Assembly: GCF_023221595.1 (NCBI RefSeq)
Contig: NZ_CP096563.1
Location: 3,301,001 to 3,365,000, forward strand
Length of the DNA: 64,000 bases
Direction of reading: 5' to 3'
Origin: Rhodococcus qingshengii JCM 15477
GTDB taxonomy: Bacteria; Actinomycetota; Actinomycetes; Mycobacteriales; Mycobacteriaceae
The notes beneath the pieces are model-generated. The model did no database searches and was not told the origin of the DNA. It saw only the letters and a program-made list of their open reading frames with translations. Below are positions 9,149-20,402 of the stretch, in pieces. Each line of letters begins with the position of its first letter. Positions within the stretch are counted from its first letter, which is position 1. The translations under genes were made by a program, and so were the position numbers.

Positions 9149-10296
9149 TGGGGCGCGTCGCGGTTTTTGCAGTCCTTCTCGCCCTTCTGACCTGGTTCCT
9201 GCATCGCCGACTCGCTCGCGCCACCGGCATCCCGAGGCGATGGGCTCGTCTCGCCGACACTGCGCTTGTCGTCTTGGCGGTCTCGACGCTCATCGGGGTC
9301 GGCAGCGGCGAAGTCTTTCCGACATCGTGGGCGCGACCGATCGGATTTGTCGGATGGGTCTGGCTGGCTTCGTGGCTGTATCTGATTCCCGGACTGCTCG
9401 TGATCGGCCTGTTCGCCGGGATCGGTCGACTACGTGCACGCCACACGGATACCACGACCGAAGTCGACCCAGCCAAGCGTCGTACGTTGCAGTTGGCTAC
9501 GGCAGCAGTCACTCTCGCGGCGATCGGCACCGCCGGCTACGGCGTCTACGAGGCGTCGGGCCCCAAGATTTCCCGCGTCCGCGTGCCGCTCGCTCGCCTA
9601 CCTGAGGGCTTCAACGGATACCGGATCGCCTTGATCACCGACCTGCACGTGGGACCGGCCCGCGGGGTCGACTTCACCCGCAAGGTGGTCGATATCGTGA
9701 ACTCGCAGAATGTCGATCTGATCGCGATCGGCGGCGACCTCGTGGACGGAACCGTCGCGAAAGTTGCTCCCGATCTTGCTCCGCTCGCCGATCTTCGGGC
9801 GCCCGACGGAATCTTCGGAGTCAGCGGAAACCACGAGTTCTACGCCGACGACGGCGGCAAATGGCTCGACGTGTGGGAGACATTGGGGATCACCACACTT
9901 CGCAACAGCCGCACCTCGATCCAGCATGGCGGCGATACCATCGACATCGTGGGCATCCACGACTACACGTCGCCGGCCCCGTACGAGCCGAACCTGACTG
10001 CCGCGCTCGCAGGTCGCGATCCGAATACTTTCGCCTTGCTTCTCGCGCACGAACCGCGTCAAGCGATCGAGGCATCCGAGATGGGTATCGATCTGCAACT
10101 GTCCGGGCACACTCACGGCGGTCAGATGTGGCCGCTGCGGTATCTCGTTCCGCTGCAGCAGCCTTCGGTGCAAGGCTTGGACAGGGTCGGAAACACAGTG
10201 CTGTACACGACGCGTGGCGCCGGGGCTTGGGGTCCGCCGGTACGCGTCGGCGCCCCGCCGGAGATCACTGTTCTCGAACTCGTACACGAGAGGTGA
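9148..10296 (+). CDS. Membrane-bound metallophosphoesterase (calcineurin-like, YkuE/YaeI type)
   Basis: 382 aa; ATG overlaps the preceding stop. Transmembrane segments lie within residues 1-140 (three or four hydrophobic stretches), and the catalytic domain follows. All metal-ligand motifs are present: ITDLHVGP (DxH), IGGDLVDG (GD), SGNHEFYA (GNHE), LLLAHEP, and LSGHTHGGQ (GHxH). The family includes UDP-2,3-diacylglucosamine pyrophosphatase-like and general phosphodiesterases; the substrate here is unknown. Converges on gcvP with 22 bp between the stops. Confidence 0.92.
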   Translation: MGRVAVFAVLLALLTWFLHRRLARATGIPRRWARLADTALVVLAVSTLIGVGSGEVFPTSWARPIGFVGWVWLASWLYLIPGLLVIGLFAGIGRLRARHTDTTTEVDPAKRRTLQLATAAVTLAAIGTAGYGVYEASGPKISRVRVPLARLPEGFNGYRIALITDLHVGPARGVDFTRKVVDIVNSQNVDLIAIGGDLVDGTVAKVAPDLAPLADLRAPDGIFGVSGNHEFYADDGGKWLDVWETLGITTLRNSRTSIQHGGDTIDIVGIHDYTSPAPYEPNLTAALAGRDPNTFALLLAHEPRQAIEASEMGIDLQLSGHTHGGQMWPLRYLVPLQQPSVQGLDRVGNTVLYTTRGAGAWGPPVRVGAPPEITVLELVHER

Positions 10297-10318
10297 TGAT
10301 CTCCGGCGGGCACACGCC

Positions 10319-13177
<2,859 letters not shown>

Positions 13178-13247
13178 GACAACTCCCAGACAGATCGGAG
13201 GATCAGGACACACACCGAACTGCGGTGTGTTCCTCCCCCTCTGTCGC

Positions 13248-13502
13248 ATGCTCGATTCCCGAGCGCCTGAGAGATTCGGTAGTGATCCGCCGAAGGCGGA
13301 AGCCACAGCCTTTCCCCGTCGGCGGGTGGGTTGTCCCACCGCTTTCCAGAGGCGTCGGAGCCCGTACGGTCCTTGGTGCCTGAGAGATTGACGGGGAGGT
13401 ATTGCTCCTTCGGCGCCCTGATCCCGCTCACGACTGACCTTTGAGACAAAGACTGAAACAAAGACAAGTTCGGTGAATCGGTATCCGAGGCTCTCCCGTA
13501 CG
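13248..13502 (-). promoter_or_regulatory. Tandem glycine riboswitch upstream of gcvP
   Basis: On the minus strand two glycine-aptamer cores follow each other. Aptamer 1 (about 13502-13363) is bounded by CGTACGGGAGAG and GGACCGTACG and contains GCCGAAGGAGCAA and AATCTCTCAGGCA. Aptamer 2 (about 13358-13248) contains GGACAACCCACCCGCC, CGACGGGGAAAGGC and the second AATCTCTCAGGCGC. The GCCGAAGG..CTCTCAGG combination is diagnostic. Aptamer 1 has an unusually long peripheral arm rich in TTTGTCTTTG-like repeats (about 13440-13475). Glycine binding is expected to switch on gcvP. Confidence 0.92.
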
Positions 13503-13579
13503 CCGGCGACGCAGGCCCAGTCTAGTTGACCGAAACGCCTACCTGCACCGTGGCATCCTCCAAAGAGATGTGACGTACG

Positions 13580-14194
13580 TTATCCGGTTTTGCGGCTGGC
13601 GCGATTCTTGCGTCGCGAAGCCAACTCGTCTTCCGGGTTGGGATCACTTTCGCCGCCGTCGGCCCGCTCGGCGGGGAAGTCGGCGATCGTTCCGGTGAGT
13701 TCACGCATCGCGCCACTGACTGCGATGCCGAATACGCCCTGCCCACCCTGGAGGAGGTCGACGACCTCTTCGGGGGACGTGCATTCGTACACGGTGGTGC
13801 CGTCGGAGAACAGAGTGATGTTGGCAAGATCGCGGACGCCACGCTTACGGAGGTGATCGACGGCAACGCGGATGTTCTGCAGTGAGATGCCGGTATCGAG
13901 CAGACGCTTCACGATCTTCAGAACGAGAATGTCCTTGAAGGAGTACAGACGTTGGCTTCCGGATCCGGCAGCGCCACGGATCGACGGAACAACCAACGAC
14001 GTCCGTGCCCAGTAGTCGAGTTGGCGGTACGTGATCCCGGCGATCTGGCACGCACTGGGTACTCGATATCCGACGAGGTCGTCGGGGATGGAATCGTCCG
14101 GGAACAAGCCCGGCTGCAGCTCTTCGGAAGACATTTCTGCAGTCGCGGCACTACCGGCTATGCCCGTCCCGCGCTCATTCGACTGTTCTTCCAC
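13580..14194 (-). CDS. MerR-family transcriptional regulator (Rv1830-like)
   Basis: 204 aa from the GTG at 14194, with GGGAG upstream on the minus strand. An acidic N-terminal tail of about 40 residues precedes the winged HTH: VGYRVPSACQIAGITYRQLDYW then a RLYSFKDILVLKIVKRLLD wing and helix. The C-terminal half carries a DLLQGGQGVFGIAV domain shared by the actinobacterial pair Rv1828/Rv1830, and a basic tail. The partner MerR (FtsR-like) is two genes upstream. An imperfect palindrome at 14415-14436 lies in its promoter region. Target genes unknown. Confidence 0.88.
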   Translation of the reverse strand: MEEQSNERGTGIAGSAATAEMSSEELQPGLFPDDSIPDDLVGYRVPSACQIAGITYRQLDYWARTSLVVPSIRGAAGSGSQRLYSFKDILVLKIVKRLLDTGISLQNIRVAVDHLRKRGVRDLANITLFSDGTTVYECTSPEEVVDLLQGGQGVFGIAVSGAMRELTGTIADFPAERADGGESDPNPEDELASRRKNRASRKTG

Positions 14195-14414
14195 TGCCGT
14201 CTCCCTCTCGCTTCGCCATCATGTAACCAACCTGTGCTATCAGCAGTCACGAGAATCCCGTGCCGACCGAACTTTCAGATGTGAATCCAAGGCAGGTAAT
14301 TCCATGAGTGGACTTACCCAGAGTACGCCTCGATCGACAAGGCGAGAAGATCTCCACCGCACGCAACGGTAAGTCCAGGAGGGTGCATGGTCAACGCAAC
14401 ACGCCGACCGAGAC

Positions 14415-14436
14415 TCAACCTCTACTTGAGAGTTGA
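14415..14436. promoter_or_regulatory. Imperfect palindrome in the merR upstream region; candidate operator
   Basis: TCAACCTCT (14415-14423) and AGAGTTGA (14429-14436) form an inverted repeat with one bulged base around ACTTG. It lies in a 272-bp non-coding gap (14195-14466) between the bifunctional-nuclease gene and merR. A second small symmetric element (GACTAAAGTC) abuts it. MerR proteins bind such dyads between promoter boxes. No other gene was seen in the gap. Confidence 0.4.
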
Positions 14437-14466
14437 AGACTAAAGTCCGCAACCAGTCAATTCAGG

Positions 14467-14940
14467 CTAACCATCAGTGGCTTTGAAATCGTCCGGCGAG
14501 ATGGTGTCGAGGAATTCCTTGAACTTCTCGACCTCGTCTTCGCGCTCGTCGGGAATGACCAGACCGGCCTCGGCGAGAACAGCCTCCGACGCGAAGATCG
14601 GAACGCCGATGCGCAGGGCCAATGCAATCGAGTCCGACGGACGTGCCGAGACAGTGGTTTGCTCGTCGAAGACGAGATCCGCGTAGAAAGTGCCCTCTTG
14701 CAGGTCCACGATCCGAACTTCCTTGAGGCTCCGACCGAAAGATTCGATCAAGATCTTGATCAGGTCGTGAGTCAGCGGCCGCGCCGGCTCGACTCCCTGT
14801 TGTTCGAGAACAATCGCGGTAGCTTCGGTTTGCCCGATCCAGATCGGCAGGTACCGATCGCCGTCGGACTCTCGCAGCAACAGGACCGGCTGATTCTGAG
14901 GCTGCTCGACACGAACTCCGATCACACGCATTTCGCCCAT
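14467..14940 (-). CDS. Bifunctional nuclease family protein (Rv1829-like)
   Basis: 157 aa from the ATG at 14940, chosen because GGAGG lies 9 nt upstream; an in-frame TTG at 14955 would overlap that ribosome site. Begins MGEMRVIGVRVEQPQNQP and contains LPIWIGQTEATAI, RPLTHDLI, FYADLVF and ARPSDSIALALRIGVPIF, the conserved BFN-domain segments. Plant and Thermotoga members have RNase/DNase activity; the role of the actinobacterial protein is not established. Followed by merR and preceded by ftsR on the same strand. Confidence 0.9.
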   Translation of the reverse strand: MGEMRVIGVRVEQPQNQPVLLLRESDGDRYLPIWIGQTEATAIVLEQQGVEPARPLTHDLIKILIESFGRSLKEVRIVDLQEGTFYADLVFDEQTTVSARPSDSIALALRIGVPIFASEAVLAEAGLVIPDEREDEVEKFKEFLDTISPDDFKATDG

Positions 14941-15033
14941 CGAGCTTGCCTCCAACCTGACGTGATCCAGCCGACCGACTCCGATGCGGTCGTACTGAAA
15001 TTCTATTCGAGTGTGCCCCGCTGATCGAGGAAC

Positions 15034-15771
15034 TCAGCGATCGAGACTTCCCCGAACTGCCGATTTGACCAGACACGTGTGCAAAGTCAGTGACAGAGCG
15101 GCCAGCTCCCGCACCATTTCCTCGGCACGATCACGTGCTCCGGCGTCACGACCCTTGGCAACCGGTCCGGCGATCTGAGTCACCAGCCCCGCTTCGCGAT
15201 CAGCAGCCAACTTGAACGCCCGCAGATGGCGAACCTCCAAGCCGTACTCGGACATCGCCTTAGCGGTGCGCGCCAACGTCACGGCATCCTCGTCGAAGAA
15301 GCCCGCCGCGCCGGGAACGACCAAACCGGTGCGGATCAGATCGGTCAGAAACCGATCGTCGATGTCAGCGCGCGCGAGAAGATCCTGACGACCGACTCGA
15401 ACTTCGCGATCGACCCGGAACGCCTCGGGTGAGACATCGCCCGTAGCGATCGACAGGACGCGAGCACGACGTGGCGCAGGAACTTCTGCACTCACCGTCG
15501 CTGCGCCACTGTCGATCGCTTCGAGTTGTTCTTTGATCACTTTGAGCGGCAGGTACTGATCGCGTTGAGCGGTCAGCACGAAGCGAAGACGCTCGCAGTC
15601 CTCGACAGAGAATCTGCGGTATCCCGACGGTGTCCGTTGCGGGCTGATCAAGCCCTCGGACTCGAGGAAACGGATCTTCGAAATCGTCACGTCGGGAAAA
15701 TCGGGACGCAACCGATCCAGCACGGAACCAATCGACATTCCGGGCTGGCTCTGCTGCCGCACTGCCGTCAT
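15034..15771 (-). CDS. ftsR: MerR-family regulator, FtsR/Rv1828 type
   Basis: 245 aa. The ATG overlaps the garA stop by one base (TAATG). The HTH is near the N terminus: SIGSVLDRLRPDFPDVTISK, FLESEGLISPQRTPSGYRRF. A coiled-coil/effector half follows, with VRVGRQDLLARADIDDRFL. The Corynebacterium orthologue FtsR activates ftsZ; I infer a similar cell-division role from sequence and synteny. Co-transcription with garA is very likely. Confidence 0.87.
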   Translation of the reverse strand: MTAVRQQSQPGMSIGSVLDRLRPDFPDVTISKIRFLESEGLISPQRTPSGYRRFSVEDCERLRFVLTAQRDQYLPLKVIKEQLEAIDSGAATVSAEVPAPRRARVLSIATGDVSPEAFRVDREVRVGRQDLLARADIDDRFLTDLIRTGLVVPGAAGFFDEDAVTLARTAKAMSEYGLEVRHLRAFKLAADREAGLVTQIAGPVAKGRDAGARDRAEEMVRELAALSLTLHTCLVKSAVRGSLDR

Positions 15772-16265
15772 TAGCTACCCGCACCTGCTGACGACTCGCC
15801 GACCTGCGAACCGCCGGCACGAGGGCCGGTGAGGAACACCAGACGGAACTTGCCGATCTGAACCTCGTCACCATTCGCGAGAACTGCCGAATCGACAGGC
15901 TCACGGTTGACGTAGGTGCCGTTGAGGCTTCCGACGTCGACGACGTGGAAATCTGCATCTTCCTGACGGAACTCGGCGTGACGACGGCTGACGGTCACGT
16001 CGTCCAGGAAGATGTCGCTGTCCGGGTGCCGACCTGCCGACGTCGTCGGCTGATCGAGCAAGAAGCGGGATCCTGCATTCGGTCCCCGCTTGACCACCAG
16101 AAGTGCGGCTCCGGCGGGAAGGCCTTCCACGCCCGAAACCGGCTGCTCGGCGGCCGGTGCTGCAGAGGAGGTGTTGTCGAGCTCATTGAGGAAGTCCGCG
16201 CGGAAAACCGAAGTGGTCTCCGCCGGCGACTCCCCATAGCCCGCGTCGTTACCGTTCTCGCTCAC
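15771..16265 (-). CDS. garA: GarA, FHA-domain regulator of central metabolism
   Basis: 164 aa from the GTG at 16265, with AGGAGGAG nearby upstream; an in-frame ATG further 5' would swallow this site. The N terminus holds the ETTSVFRADF motif (T17, T18), the conserved target of Ser/Thr kinases PknB/PknG. The FHA domain has GRHPDSDIFLDDVTVSRRH and GSLNGTYVNR, which bind phosphothreonine. Unphosphorylated GarA inhibits 2-oxoglutarate dehydrogenase and glutamate dehydrogenase in mycobacteria. Its position between gcvH and ftsR matches M. tuberculosis Rv1826-1828. Confidence 0.95.
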   Translation of the reverse strand: MSENGNDAGYGESPAETTSVFRADFLNELDNTSSAAPAAEQPVSGVEGLPAGAALLVVKRGPNAGSRFLLDQPTTSAGRHPDSDIFLDDVTVSRRHAEFRQEDADFHVVDVGSLNGTYVNREPVDSAVLANGDEVQIGKFRLVFLTGPRAGGSQVGESSAGAGS

Positions 16266-16476
16266 TGTTTCTCCTCCTGGGTCAATCATCCAGATCATGA
16301 ATCACTGGACTACGCAGTGCACTTTCTTCACGAGCATCTTTCACAGTCACGTTCGATACGGCCCTGCGCCCCGACTCGGCACATGCGTACCTAACGACCG
16401 TACCCTGCGCAGACCGCCGTGTGCAGCGAGACAGGCCGCGACACAACACGAGTTGGCCGGTCCACGCGCAGGTTTT

Positions 16477-16881
16477 CTACTCGGACGTGAGTCCCTTGTA
16501 TGCCTCCGCGTCCAGAGTTGCCGCGAGTGCGGCGTCGAGTGTGGTCTCGTCGGCAACCTCGAGTTCGACCAACCAACCCGTGTCGTACGGGTCGGTGTTG
16601 ACGAGGTCGGGCTGTCCGTCCAATTCACCGTTCGCTGCAAGAACTTTCGCAGTGAACGGAGCAAAGATGTCGGAGACGCTCTTGGTCGACTCGACCTCAC
16701 CGAGCGATTCACCGGCGGTCACGTCTTCGTCGACAGCGGGAAGCTGGACGAACACGACGTCACCGAGCTGCGACTGAGCAAAGTCGGTGATACCGACTCG
16801 AACTGAGGTCGGGCCGGTTCGCTTCACCCACTCGTGCTCCGCGGTGTAGCGCAGATCGGTAGGTGTATCGAGCTCACTCAC
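16477..16881 (-). CDS. gcvH: Glycine cleavage system H protein
   Basis: 134 aa, standard length. YTAEHEWVKRTG near the start and GEVESTKSVSDIFAP mark the lipoyl domain, with K67 as the lipoylated residue. It shuttles the aminomethyl group from GcvP to GcvT. It sits in the DUF881/garA run rather than with gcvP, and no riboswitch is visible in front of it. The 211-bp gap on its 3' side to garA (16266-16476) holds no recognisable gene. Confidence 0.96.
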   Translation of the reverse strand: MSELDTPTDLRYTAEHEWVKRTGPTSVRVGITDFAQSQLGDVVFVQLPAVDEDVTAGESLGEVESTKSVSDIFAPFTAKVLAANGELDGQPDLVNTDPYDTGWLVELEVADETTLDAALAATLDAEAYKGLTSE

Positions 16882-16926
16882 AGTGGCTTCCTTTCACAGG
16901 CCGTCCGAAAGTCGGACGCAAAAAGA

Positions 16927-17709
16927 TCAATTTCCGGGTTGAGCGTATTGGCGCGGATTCAATTGTCGCAAGACGGAGATCGTGACCTGCTGCGATTGCT
17001 CGACGGACGACGTTCCGCCATTGCGTGCGACATTGTCGAAGACGCCTCCGGGAATGTTCAACGCTGCCGCCAATGTCGGCGGATCTCCGATCGCGGTCAC
17101 AGTGTACGGCTGCTCGATCCGGGTTCCGTCCAATTCGATCTCGCCGCCGCGCCCACTCACCCACGAGTTCACGCCGATACGAATGGGTTCGCCGTTCGCA
17201 CCTGCGATCGAGATGGCTTCGGCACCGGCAGCACGCAGTTCCTGGATGAGATCGAGAATCACTTCCGATCCGACGCCGCCCGCCGGATCTGTCAGGGTCA
17301 TCGTCACACCCGGTCCAGTGGCCGGAGCGGTCCCCACTTGAATGGAGAGTGAGGTCAGCCGCGCCCGCGCCTCGTCCAGCGCTGCTCCCGTGTTGCCACC
17401 GGCTTCCAAAGTGGCAAGCGATTCCTGAAGATTCGCGACTTCCTGCCTCAGCGCGGCTTCGCGCCGATTCAAATTGTCGAGAACCACCAGGAGGTCGGCA
17501 GGGCGCGCGGCGTCGAGTGAATCTCCGGCCACTGTGCTGCGTACCTGTGTGGCAATCGCAACGCCGAGCACGCCCAACAGCACAGCAGCGAGGATTGCGA
17601 AGACGACGTTGGTGCGGTGTTTGGACGGTGAACGCAACTCGTGACGACCTTCACCCGCAGTGGTGACGGGAGGTTCTTCTTCCGGTTCGGTCGTGGAATG
17701 TTCTGCCAT
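16927..17709 (-). CDS. DUF881 family membrane protein (Rv1825-like)
   Basis: 260 aa. A cytoplasmic N-terminal tail of about 30 residues, one transmembrane helix (VVFAILAAVLLGVLGVAIA), a coiled-coil-like LNRREAALRQEVANLQESL, and then the extracytoplasmic DUF881 domain with GPGVTMTLTDP and AGAEAISIAGANGEPIRIG. The fold is linked to cell-division proteins YlxW/YlxX in Firmicutes and to envelope or division functions in mycobacteria; the exact role is open. Paired with another DUF881 gene at 18077; Sbp lies between them. Confidence 0.9.
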   Translation of the reverse strand: MAEHSTTEPEEEPPVTTAGEGRHELRSPSKHRTNVVFAILAAVLLGVLGVAIATQVRSTVAGDSLDAARPADLLVVLDNLNRREAALRQEVANLQESLATLEAGGNTGAALDEARARLTSLSIQVGTAPATGPGVTMTLTDPAGGVGSEVILDLIQELRAAGAEAISIAGANGEPIRIGVNSWVSGRGGEIELDGTRIEQPYTVTAIGDPPTLAAALNIPGGVFDNVARNGGTSSVEQSQQVTISVLRQLNPRQYAQPGN

Positions 17710-17712
17710 GAC

Positions 17713-18063
17713 TCACGCTCCAAACAGTCGGCGTCGCAATGCCGCTGCGTTGCCGAAGATCCGTATACCCAACACGACGACGATCGCCGTCGAGAGTTGA
17801 GTACCGACACCCAACTGATCACCGAGCCAGACGATCAACGACGCGACGAGCACGTTGAAGACGAAGGAAACCACGAACACCTTCGCGTCGAAGATTTCGT
17901 CCAGATACGCGCGTAGTCCACCGAAGACGGCGTCGAGCGCCGCAACGACAGCGATCGGAAGATAGGGCTGGATCACGTCGGGCACCTGCGGGCTGAAAAC
18001 TACGCCCAGGACGATGCCGACGACCAGTGCTGCGAGTCCGTACAGGGCGGAACCGGCCTTCAT
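17713..18063 (-). CDS. sbp: Small basic family protein Sbp (DUF1290)
   Basis: 116 aa with three or four transmembrane helices: YGLAALVVGIVLGVVF, YLPIAVVAALDAVFGGLRA, FVVSFVFNVLVASLIVWLG. The GGLRAYLDEIFDAKVFVVSF segment is the family signature. Its stop is 3 nt from the following DUF881 start. DUF881-Sbp-DUF881 is a conserved actinobacterial and firmicute module near division genes; mechanism not known. Confidence 0.92.
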   Translation of the reverse strand: MKAGSALYGLAALVVGIVLGVVFSPQVPDVIQPYLPIAVVAALDAVFGGLRAYLDEIFDAKVFVVSFVFNVLVASLIVWLGDQLGVGTQLSTAIVVVLGIRIFGNAAALRRRLFGA

Positions 18064-18076
18064 CGAACTCCTTCTG

Positions 18077-18943
18077 TCACTTGGATTCTGTGGGTTCTGT
18101 TGCCACTCGGACGGCGCGAGGCGCCGCAGGCGGCAGAGTCAACGAATCGTCTTCGGCCACCGCGAAACCGACTCCGTACAGTTGCGAGACGCTAGACATT
18201 CTCACGTAGGCGTCGCTGACGACGAATTTCCGCTGCAGTGCTCGCGTGTCTCCGATCGCCTCGACGAGGTACGGGGAGAAAACAGGTTGGTTGTCGACGA
18301 GCATCGCGCCGCCCGCCTGACGAATGGTCACCGTCGGCCCGATTCGCACGCCGCCGACGGCGATCGCCTCCGCTCCCCCAGCCCACAGGGCGTTTACGAC
18401 GGTCTGCAGATCGCGATCGAGGACAACTGTCTTACCGCCGACACTCCGTTGCGACGCATCCGAGAGGTTCGGGCGTCCGGCCGGGTCCGTCAACGTCACC
18501 ACCAGCCCCTCCCCGTGAACAGCTTCGGCTCCTGCGCCGGATTCGACCGCTCGCAGTTGGTCGAGGACGGCGCTGCCGCGTGCATCGCCTTCGAGCGCCA
18601 CGCCGCGCGCGGCGTCGACGGCTCCGCCGAGTGAATCGCGGGACGCGGCCAGTGAATCGATTCGATCCTCCGCATCACGGACCTTCGCCACCAACTCGCT
18701 TCGAACCTCTTCGGTGCCGGTCACCTGCTTCGTCGCCTGAACAGCCGAGACCGTGACGATGAACCCGATCAACAGTGCGCCGAGGGCCAGCCACGGCCCC
18801 GTCTTCGAGGATCTGTTCTTGGTGTGCTCGTGCTGGCGTTCGAATGCAGTTGCCTCGTAGCCCGGGTCGAGATGTTCGGTCATGAGTGAGCGAAGCAGCG
18901 ACGGTACCGGGTTACGACGGACGTCCTCCCCGGTCGACTTCAT
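18077..18943 (-). CDS. DUF881 family membrane protein (Rv1823-like)
   Basis: 288 aa. The ATG overlaps the pgsA stop (ATGA), favouring this start; an internal ATG (MTEHLDPGYE) is possible. One transmembrane helix lies at about 50-68 (WLALGALLIGFIVTVSAVQA), then a coiled coil and the DUF881 domain with GEGLVVTLTDPAGRP and GGAEAIAVGGVRIGP. Partner of the DUF881 gene at 16927, probably translated together with Sbp. Confidence 0.9.
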   Translation of the reverse strand: MKSTGEDVRRNPVPSLLRSLMTEHLDPGYEATAFERQHEHTKNRSSKTGPWLALGALLIGFIVTVSAVQATKQVTGTEEVRSELVAKVRDAEDRIDSLAASRDSLGGAVDAARGVALEGDARGSAVLDQLRAVESGAGAEAVHGEGLVVTLTDPAGRPNLSDASQRSVGGKTVVLDRDLQTVVNALWAGGAEAIAVGGVRIGPTVTIRQAGGAMLVDNQPVFSPYLVEAIGDTRALQRKFVVSDAYVRMSSVSQLYGVGFAVAEDDSLTLPPAAPRAVRVATEPTESK

Positions 18944-19539
18944 CGGGGCACGACCTCGTGGGTTCGCGCAACGTCAACGGCCTTGAGCACGTAGATCGCG
19001 GCAGTCCACACGTACAGGACGGTTCCCCAGATCAGGAAAGCGAAACCGAAGGCATGGGTGAACGGTCCGATGGCCCAGTCTCCGTGCCCGGCAAGAATCA
19101 ACGGCAGAGCGAACATCAGTAGGAAGGTCGCAGCCTTGCCGAGATAAACCACCTCGGGCGGTGGCAGGCCACGCCTGCGGTAGATCGGCAGCGTCAACGC
19201 AAGCAGAAGATCACGGCCGATGAGTATCGCTGCGACCCACCAGGGAATGAAATCGCGGGCGACGAAGGTGACCAGTGTCGTCACGACGTACAGACGATCG
19301 ACCAGCGGGTCGAGAAGCGCTCCCAGACGCGAGGTCTGTCCGAGCACTCTGGCCAGCTTGCCGTCGAGCCAGTCGGTGAACCCGCTGAGCATCAGCAGCG
19401 CCAATGCCCAGCCGTCCGAGTGCGTGACGAGCAGCAGGTAGGCGAACAGCGGCAGAGCGAGTAGACGCACGATACTGAGCACGTTGGGAACAGTGAGAAT
19501 CCGATCCGTGGGGATCGGTTCTTGTTCGCCAGAGTTCAC
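18940..19539 (-). CDS. pgsA: CDP-alcohol phosphatidyltransferase (PgsA2-like)
   Basis: 199 aa from the GTG at 19539 (GAGG 8 nt upstream); longer in-frame starts exist. The class-defining motif D-x2-DG-x2-AR-x8-G-x3-D-x3-D is complete in DWLDGKLARVLGQTSRLGAL and LDPLVDR. Five or six hydrophobic segments make it an integral membrane enzyme. The family transfers a phosphatidyl group from CDP-diacylglycerol to an alcohol such as glycerol-3-phosphate or inositol-phosphate; synteny with Rv1822 suggests PgsA2. Acceptor not determinable from sequence. Confidence 0.9.
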   Translation of the reverse strand: MNSGEQEPIPTDRILTVPNVLSIVRLLALPLFAYLLLVTHSDGWALALLMLSGFTDWLDGKLARVLGQTSRLGALLDPLVDRLYVVTTLVTFVARDFIPWWVAAILIGRDLLLALTLPIYRRRGLPPPEVVYLGKAATFLLMFALPLILAGHGDWAIGPFTHAFGFAFLIWGTVLYVWTAAIYVLKAVDVARTHEVVPR

Positions 19540-19648
19540 TGCACACACCTCGCGTCGTTCGATTGCCGTGCGGCCAGCTTTCCACAGCACGACGGACTAT
19601 TCGCCGAGGCGCCGTAGCCTGAACTGTCCCGAGCGTGTCGAGCTGCCC

Positions 19649-20263
19649 CTATCTCCAGGCGAACACCGGCTGCTCGAGCTTGTCGATGCGCGTGTGCCGT
19701 CCGTTCAGCACTTCGCGGAACTGATAGATGACGGCTCCGGTCGGCGCATGGATCAGGCTCGTTCGGAACGGCCATTGGATCACCGGGTTCGGTGACTCCT
19801 CGATGGTGACGAAGCGCGAGTCCACGTCGAGCTCCTCCGACGTGACGGCATACACCTGGGCCACCTCGTCGGGATTGGGTACCAGTCCCCCGATGTCCTC
19901 GCCCGACCACATGACGAACGGCCGGATCACGAATCCCGAACGAGTGACGTAGTCGTCGAGCCGGCCGATGATCTTCGACTCGGGAACGTCGACACCCAGC
20001 TCCTCGGAAAGTTCCCGAACCGCTGCCTGTTCGGACGACTCGCCCGGGTCGACGCTTCCGCCCGGCAACGCGAATTGACCGGGGTGGGCGCGCATCTTGC
20101 TCGGCCGCTTCGTCACCGGGAACACTGGTGTTCCGTCCGCAGTCCGCATGACGACGATGACCACCGACGCCGAGCGCCTTCCGTCCAATTCGACCGACCG
20201 AGGTTCGAAAGCGGCAAGTGAGGCGACCACGTGGTCCCGATTCAGTAAATCTCCGTTCACCAT
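19649..20263 (-). CDS. NUDIX hydrolase, probable CoA pyrophosphatase type
   Basis: 204 aa. A Nudix box GGSVDPGESSEQAAVRELSE followed by ELGVD matches GX5EX7REUXEEXGU. Directly in front, VTKRPSKMRAHPGQFALPGG fits the extra CoA-hydrolase motif (R-x-x-x-R-x-x-x-G-x-x-x-x-P-G-G), so CoA or acyl-CoA pyrophosphate cleavage is likely. Divergent from the MprF-like gene; the 139-bp gap between them holds both promoters. Confidence 0.85.
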   Translation of the reverse strand: MVNGDLLNRDHVVASLAAFEPRSVELDGRRSASVVIVVMRTADGTPVFPVTKRPSKMRAHPGQFALPGGSVDPGESSEQAAVRELSEELGVDVPESKIIGRLDDYVTRSGFVIRPFVMWSGEDIGGLVPNPDEVAQVYAVTSEELDVDSRFVTIEESPNPVIQWPFRTSLIHAPTGAVIYQFREVLNGRHTRIDKLEQPVFAWR

Positions 20264-20402
20264 GGCTCGACAGTAGCGCCACGAGACTGAGACCCTCAGC
20301 CAGTCTGGTCCATTTTGGCCGCTTCGCCTGATTATCGGTCTGTATTCCTGTCATGCTGAACAGGCAGAATCCACCGTGCGGCATGGCGAGAAGAGAACCT
20401 CG

